Positions 6,434 through 9,573 of a stretch of DNA of 9,573 nucleotides are shown here, piece after piece. The notes below the pieces were generated by a model that was given only the letters and a program-made list of their open reading frames with translations, was not told where the DNA came from and ran no database searches. Where the stretch lies: assembly GCA_003516955.1 (NCBI GenBank), contig DPBN01000265.1:1-9573 (forward strand). Direction: 5' to 3'. The DNA is from Armatimonadota bacterium. Its GTDB lineage: Bacteria > Armatimonadota > Fimbriimonadia > Fimbriimonadales > Fimbriimonadaceae. A program made the position numbers and the translations under genes. The stretch's first letter is position 1; each line of letters starts with the position of its first letter.

Positions 6434-6481
6434 GGTGAGAGGAAACCCAACCGGCCACGGATGGCGCCCCTTGGAGAATCT

Positions 6482-7429
6482 ATGCGCAAAGCATTCACCT
6501 TGATCGAGCTCCTGGTGGTTATCGCAATCATTGCGATCTTGGCCGCCATCCTGTTCCCGGTCTTCGCGCAGGCGAAGGTCTCCGCCAAAAAAGCCGCCGC
6601 CATCAGCAACCAGAAGCAGATCGGCCTCGCGCTGATCATGTACACCACGGACTACGACGACACCTACCCGCGGAACGACGGGTGCGTGCTGAACTCGTCG
6701 CTGAACCCGAAGCTGAACGACGGCGTGCTCCGGTGCGGAGGCACGGCCGGCTTCGCCCATCGCATGAACCACTTCAGTTGGCAGAAGTGGGTGATGCCCT
6801 ACATCAAGAACGTGGACATCCTGGAGCACCAGCTGCGGCAGAAGGACTCGGTGCAGTGGAACACCAACGGCCAGATCGTCGGTGGGTTCGTTCTGAACTC
6901 GGCGGTGACCGGATCGCTGGACACCTACAACCGGGCTCCCACGTTCCCGCGGCAGTTCCGCAACAGCTGGCTGGGCGGAACGACGACCGCCACGCCGCCT
7001 TCGACGATGGTGCTTCTCGAGTTCCCCGCCTCCGGCGTGCCGATTCTGCCTGGCGGTTCCGTCGATAGCCAGGGCGTCGGCGTCACCGTCACCGTGTATC
7101 CCCCGGCGATCCGCGAGTTCTGGCGGTACAAGCTGATGAAGGGCACGGTCACCGACTGCGTGAACGGCACGTCGGGCACCGAGCCGGATCCCTCGAAGAT
7201 CGCGGCCGGCGGCATCATCGCGGGCCTGGCGGACGGTAGCGCGCGCTTCATCAGCGCCGGCCAGTTCCTGGCGCAGACCCCGCCGAAGATCGAGTACCTG
7301 GGTGTGACCGGCGGCCCGAGCGCGGGTTGGACCTACCAGGACGACTGCCGCTACATCACCGCCGGCAACCTCGGATTCGTTCAGCCGGACACGTCGATCA
7401 ACTATCCGCTGTGGGGTCTCGGCCAGTGA
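6482..7429 (+). CDS. Type II secretion/pilin-like pseudopilin, DG-motif type
   Basis: This 315-aa envelope protein starts MRKA|FTLIELL. The leader is only four residues and the residue before the cleavage site is Ala rather than Gly, a known tolerated variant. The helix (5-31) ends in LFPVFAQAK and is almost identical in protein to that of pseudopilin 1, while the DNA differs at many synonymous sites, so the copies are old paralogs. KKAAAISNQKQIGLALIMYTTDYDD follows. The globular part carries four cysteines (68, 85, 226, 289) that could form disulfides outside the cytoplasm. IAGLADGSARFIS (246-258) is the DG-type motif near the C-terminus. ATG 6482 is chosen over the in-frame ATG 6422 because the SD at 6473 and the prepilin leader both fit. 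The stop overlaps the lipoprotein start as GTGA. The cargo or surface role is unknown. Confidence 0.9.
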   Translation: MRKAFTLIELLVVIAIIAILAAILFPVFAQAKVSAKKAAAISNQKQIGLALIMYTTDYDDTYPRNDGCVLNSSLNPKLNDGVLRCGGTAGFAHRMNHFSWQKWVMPYIKNVDILEHQLRQKDSVQWNTNGQIVGGFVLNSAVTGSLDTYNRAPTFPRQFRNSWLGGTTTATPPSTMVLLEFPASGVPILPGGSVDSQGVGVTVTVYPPAIREFWRYKLMKGTVTDCVNGTSGTEPDPSKIAAGGIIAGLADGSARFISAGQFLAQTPPKIEYLGVTGGPSAGWTYQDDCRYITAGNLGFVQPDTSINYPLWGLGQ

Positions 7430-7653
7430 TCCGAACGCTCTCCATGCTGGCTGTGGCTGCGATCCTCTTGGGTTGCAGCGCCGGCTCCGGGGTCACCGAG
7501 TCGGACGCCCAGAAGGTCAAGGAGGAGTTCTCCACCGAGAACTACGAGAAGGCCATGAAGGAGTCCGGGCGGGCTGAGGAGCTGGAGGCCCAGAAGCAGC
7601 GCGAGGCCCAGTACCTGCAAGGCGCGGGCCAGCAGGACGCCGAGCAGCGCTGA
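7426..7653 (+). CDS. Small predicted lipoprotein (75 aa)
   Basis: The protein has a lipoprotein signal peptide: short basic start (VIRTLS), hydrophobic core MLAVAAIL, and lipobox LLGC with Cys17 as the predicted lipidated residue, followed by SAGSG. The mature part is about 58 residues, hydrophilic and almost certainly helical (AQKVKEEFSTENYEKAMKES, then AEELEAQKQREAQYLQGAG), with a Gln-rich end. It has no known domain. GTG 7426 overlaps the pseudopilin 2 stop as GTGA, so translation is coupled; ATG 7444 would shorten the signal peptide too much. A purine patch GGGG (7413-7416) is a weak SD. It probably works with pseudopilin 2 at the membrane, for instance as an anchor or assembly factor, but that rests on gene order only. 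Confidence 0.8.
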   Translation: MIRTLSMLAVAAILLGCSAGSGVTESDAQKVKEEFSTENYEKAMKESGRAEELEAQKQREAQYLQGAGQQDAEQR

Positions 7654-7674
7654 GGCGGTCGGTCCCAAGCGAAG

Positions 7675-7709
7675 AACCGGCCCAACCCCTTCCGAGGGTT
7701 GGGCCGGTT
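7675..7709. terminator. Strong bidirectional intrinsic terminator
   Basis: AACCGGCCCAACCC (7675-7688), loop CTTCCGA, GGGTTGGGCCGGTT (7696-7709): a perfect 14-bp stem followed by TCTCTTTCTCC on the plus strand and by TTCTTCGCTT on the minus strand. It separates the convergent lipoprotein and RNase genes and can end both transcripts. Confidence 0.9.
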
Positions 7710-7729
7710 TCTCTTTCTCCGGTCCGGGC

Positions 7730-9505
7730 TCAGCGGGACTGTGGGCTGGGCAGGATCACGTCCCCCACGCCGAAGGACCTGCGGATGTCCTGGAGGCAAA
7801 CCTTGGCGCGGTGGCCGACGAACGACTCCCCCTCGATGAGTTCGATGAAGTATCCGCCGTCGGTCCAGCCGATCACCCGATTGCTGTTCTCCAGCACGGA
7901 CCGCCGCACGTTGCACTCCAAGACTTGGGCGCGCCGGAAGCCCATGTGCCGCCTTTCCAGCTCCTCGATGGTGGACGAGCGGATCTCGTACTCCTCGTAC
8001 TCCATGTCGAAGTTGGCGCGGATGTAGATGCCCCGGCGCATCTCGTGCTCGAGCATCTCCACGTTCTCGCCGTCGAGGCCGATGAAGGCCTCCACGACCG
8101 AGGGATGGCACTCGATGTAGAAGGCGTTCCCCGGCTCGCCGATCTTGCGCCACATGTCGCGCTCGATCCAAAGCGACACCGTCTCCTTGCTGGGGATGCG
8201 GCCGCGGCCGACGCACATCGGACAAACCTCGGTGATCGCCTCGGTGACGGACTCGCCGGTCCTCTTCCGCGTGATCTCGACCAAGCCGAGGGACGAGATG
8301 CGTCCCACGCGAGTTCGCGAGTGGTCGCGTCCGAGCCGCTCCGTGAAGTGCGCGAGCACCTTCTTCCGGTCTTCGGCCGACTCCATGTCGATGAAGTCGA
8401 TCACGATGATGCCACCCATGTCGCGGAGCCGCAGCTGCCGGCAGACCTCCTCGGCCGCCTCCAGGTTGGTCTTGAGGATGGTGTCGTTCAGCGACGTGGT
8501 TCCGACCTGCTTGCCCGTGTTGATGTCGATGGCCGTGAGCGCCTCCATCTCGTCGATCACGAGGTACCCGCCGCTCTTCAGCCAGACCTTGTGCTGCAGC
8601 AGTCTCTCCAGGTCCTGCTCCACGTTGTAGGCGTCGAAGAGCGGAACCTCACGGTCGTAGAGCTGGATCTTGTCCCTGAGGTTCGGAGCCACCACGCTCG
8701 CGACGAGGTGGACCTTCTCGTACTCGTCCGGATCGTCGATCACCATCCGGTCGATCTCGTCGTCGAACATGTCCCGAACAGTTCGGTAGAGGAGCGTCTG
8801 GTCGCGGTGCACGCACGCGGGAGCCCGCTGCCTCTTGGCTGCGGCGAGCACCTGAGTCCACACCTGCTGCAGATAGGCCACGTCGGCCTTCAGCTCGGCC
8901 TCGGTCCTTCCCTCGCACTCGGTCCTCAGGATGATGCCGAAGCCGGGAGGCACGATCTTCTCGCCGACCTTGCGCAGGCGTTCCCTCTCGGACCGGTCCT
9001 CGATCTTGCGGCTCACGCCAACCTGCTGGCTTTCGGGCATCAGGACGACGTAGCGTCCGGGCAGGCTGATGCGCGTGGAGACGCGCACGCCCTTGGTGCC
9101 CCGCGGGCCCTTGGTCACCTGCACCATGAGCTCCTGGCCGGGCTTGATCAGCTCCTTGATCTTCCTGCGGCGGAGCTCGCTCCGCTTGAGGCTCGCCGGG
9201 CTGTTGTCCGTGGGATCCTCCGGCAGGATGTCGGCGACGTAGAGGAACGCGTTGCGCTCCAGACCGATGTCGACGAACGCGGCATCCATGCCGGGCAGGA
9301 CGTTCTGAACGATGCCCTTGAAGATGCTGCCGACGACCCGCTCCTCCCGCTCCACGCGGTACTCCATCAGCTCGCCGCCCTCCAGAACGGCGATGCGGGT
9401 CTCGCGGTTGCTGCAGTTGACGAGGATTTCCACGCCGGAACCCCTGGACGGATGGAGGGATTTGGAGGCTCCGGAGGGCTTGGGTTTGGTGCGGCTTCTA
9501 GCCAT
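7730..9505 (-). CDS. Ribonuclease E/G family endoribonuclease with TRAM-like C-terminus
   Basis: This 591-aa single-strand endoribonuclease of the Rne/Rng family acts in rRNA maturation and mRNA decay. The N-terminus GVEILVNCSNRETRIAVLEG (24-43) is the family opening. An S1 domain follows (about 57-145), interrupted by a charged insert SLKRSELRRRKIKELIKPG. The DNase I-like core has the Mg2+ aspartates Asp327 (AIDINTG) and Asp370 (VIDFIDM). The zinc-link CPMC is at 428-431 (CPMCVGRG). A region to about 525 resembles the small domain, and residues about 540-585 (VIGWTDGGYFIELIEGE, then VGHRAKVCLQDI) look like a TRAM/OB RNA-binding fold. No long disordered scaffold arm is present, so it is closer to RNase G in architecture. 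The basic N-tail (MARSRTKPKPSGASKS) is unusual. No SD precedes ATG 9505, and the same frame stays open to the window edge, so the start is uncertain; GTG 9433 is another option. Confidence 0.92.
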   Translation of the reverse strand: MARSRTKPKPSGASKSLHPSRGSGVEILVNCSNRETRIAVLEGGELMEYRVEREERVVGSIFKGIVQNVLPGMDAAFVDIGLERNAFLYVADILPEDPTDNSPASLKRSELRRRKIKELIKPGQELMVQVTKGPRGTKGVRVSTRISLPGRYVVLMPESQQVGVSRKIEDRSERERLRKVGEKIVPPGFGIILRTECEGRTEAELKADVAYLQQVWTQVLAAAKRQRAPACVHRDQTLLYRTVRDMFDDEIDRMVIDDPDEYEKVHLVASVVAPNLRDKIQLYDREVPLFDAYNVEQDLERLLQHKVWLKSGGYLVIDEMEALTAIDINTGKQVGTTSLNDTILKTNLEAAEEVCRQLRLRDMGGIIVIDFIDMESAEDRKKVLAHFTERLGRDHSRTRVGRISSLGLVEITRKRTGESVTEAITEVCPMCVGRGRIPSKETVSLWIERDMWRKIGEPGNAFYIECHPSVVEAFIGLDGENVEMLEHEMRRGIYIRANFDMEYEEYEIRSSTIEELERRHMGFRRAQVLECNVRRSVLENSNRVIGWTDGGYFIELIEGESFVGHRAKVCLQDIRRSFGVGDVILPSPQSR

Positions 9506-9573
9506 GACGCTGTGCTGCGGGCTGGCGCGAGACTCCCGGACCCGGCGGTCGGAGGGGTCTGGGAGAGCGGCTC

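Noticed and set aside
6422..6481. Extra 20 residues at the start of pseudopilin 2 from ATG 6422
   Set aside because: It overlaps the predicted promoter, lacks an SD, and would bury the prepilin leader MRKA|FTLIE.
1..9573. CRISPR array, insertion sequence, tRNA or rRNA
   Set aside because: No regular spaced repeats, transposase motifs, terminal repeats or tRNA/rRNA-like sequence were seen on either strand.

Overview
The window is about 9.6 kb of GC-rich bacterial DNA. Coding density is high, genes lie on both strands, and junctions are tight. Two genes encode pseudopilin-like proteins with the N-terminal block [19 protein letters not shown] followed by LFPVFAQAK. That block, the high GC, and the housekeeping genes (gyrA, murQ, an RNase E/G) suggest Armatimonadota (Fimbriimonadia-like). 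This is an inference from family knowledge, not a database result. No IS element, CRISPR array, tRNA or rRNA was seen.

Layout. (1) 3-2738, plus strand: the 3' three quarters of gyrA, then after only 4 nt a zeta-toxin-like P-loop kinase with a TTG start, then a 72-aa basic/acidic protein whose GTG start overlaps the kinase stop (GTGA). The last two look like a co-translated pair, possibly toxin-antitoxin-like, behind gyrA. (2) 2776-3447, plus strand: pseudopilin 1, with a -10-like box and a perfect dyad running into its start codon. (3) 3444-5331, minus strand: two overlapping family-9 (heptosyltransferase-like) glycosyltransferases. The downstream one converges on pseudopilin 1, and their stop codons share one CTAG. 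(4) 5332-5529: a divergent control region holding a 22-bp near-palindrome with a -10-like box on each strand and a perfect 15-bp hairpin. (5) 5530-6357, plus strand: murQ, N-acetylmuramate-6-phosphate etherase, with a weak terminator at its stop. (6) 6404-7653, plus strand: pseudopilin 2 with its own promoter and SD, coupled by GTGA to a small lipoprotein gene. (7) 7675-7709: a strong bidirectional terminator. (8) 7730-9505, minus strand: an RNase E/G-family ribonuclease with a probable TRAM-like C-terminus; its reading frame stays open to the window edge.

Functionally this is mostly core and envelope biology: DNA topology, RNA decay, cell-wall recycling, surface glycan assembly and pseudopilins. 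The least ordinary parts are the zeta-kinase/72-aa pair fused translationally to gyrA, the dyads built around -10 boxes and start codons (two genes look leaderless), and the 15-bp hairpin predicted to sit at the very 5' end of the murQ message.
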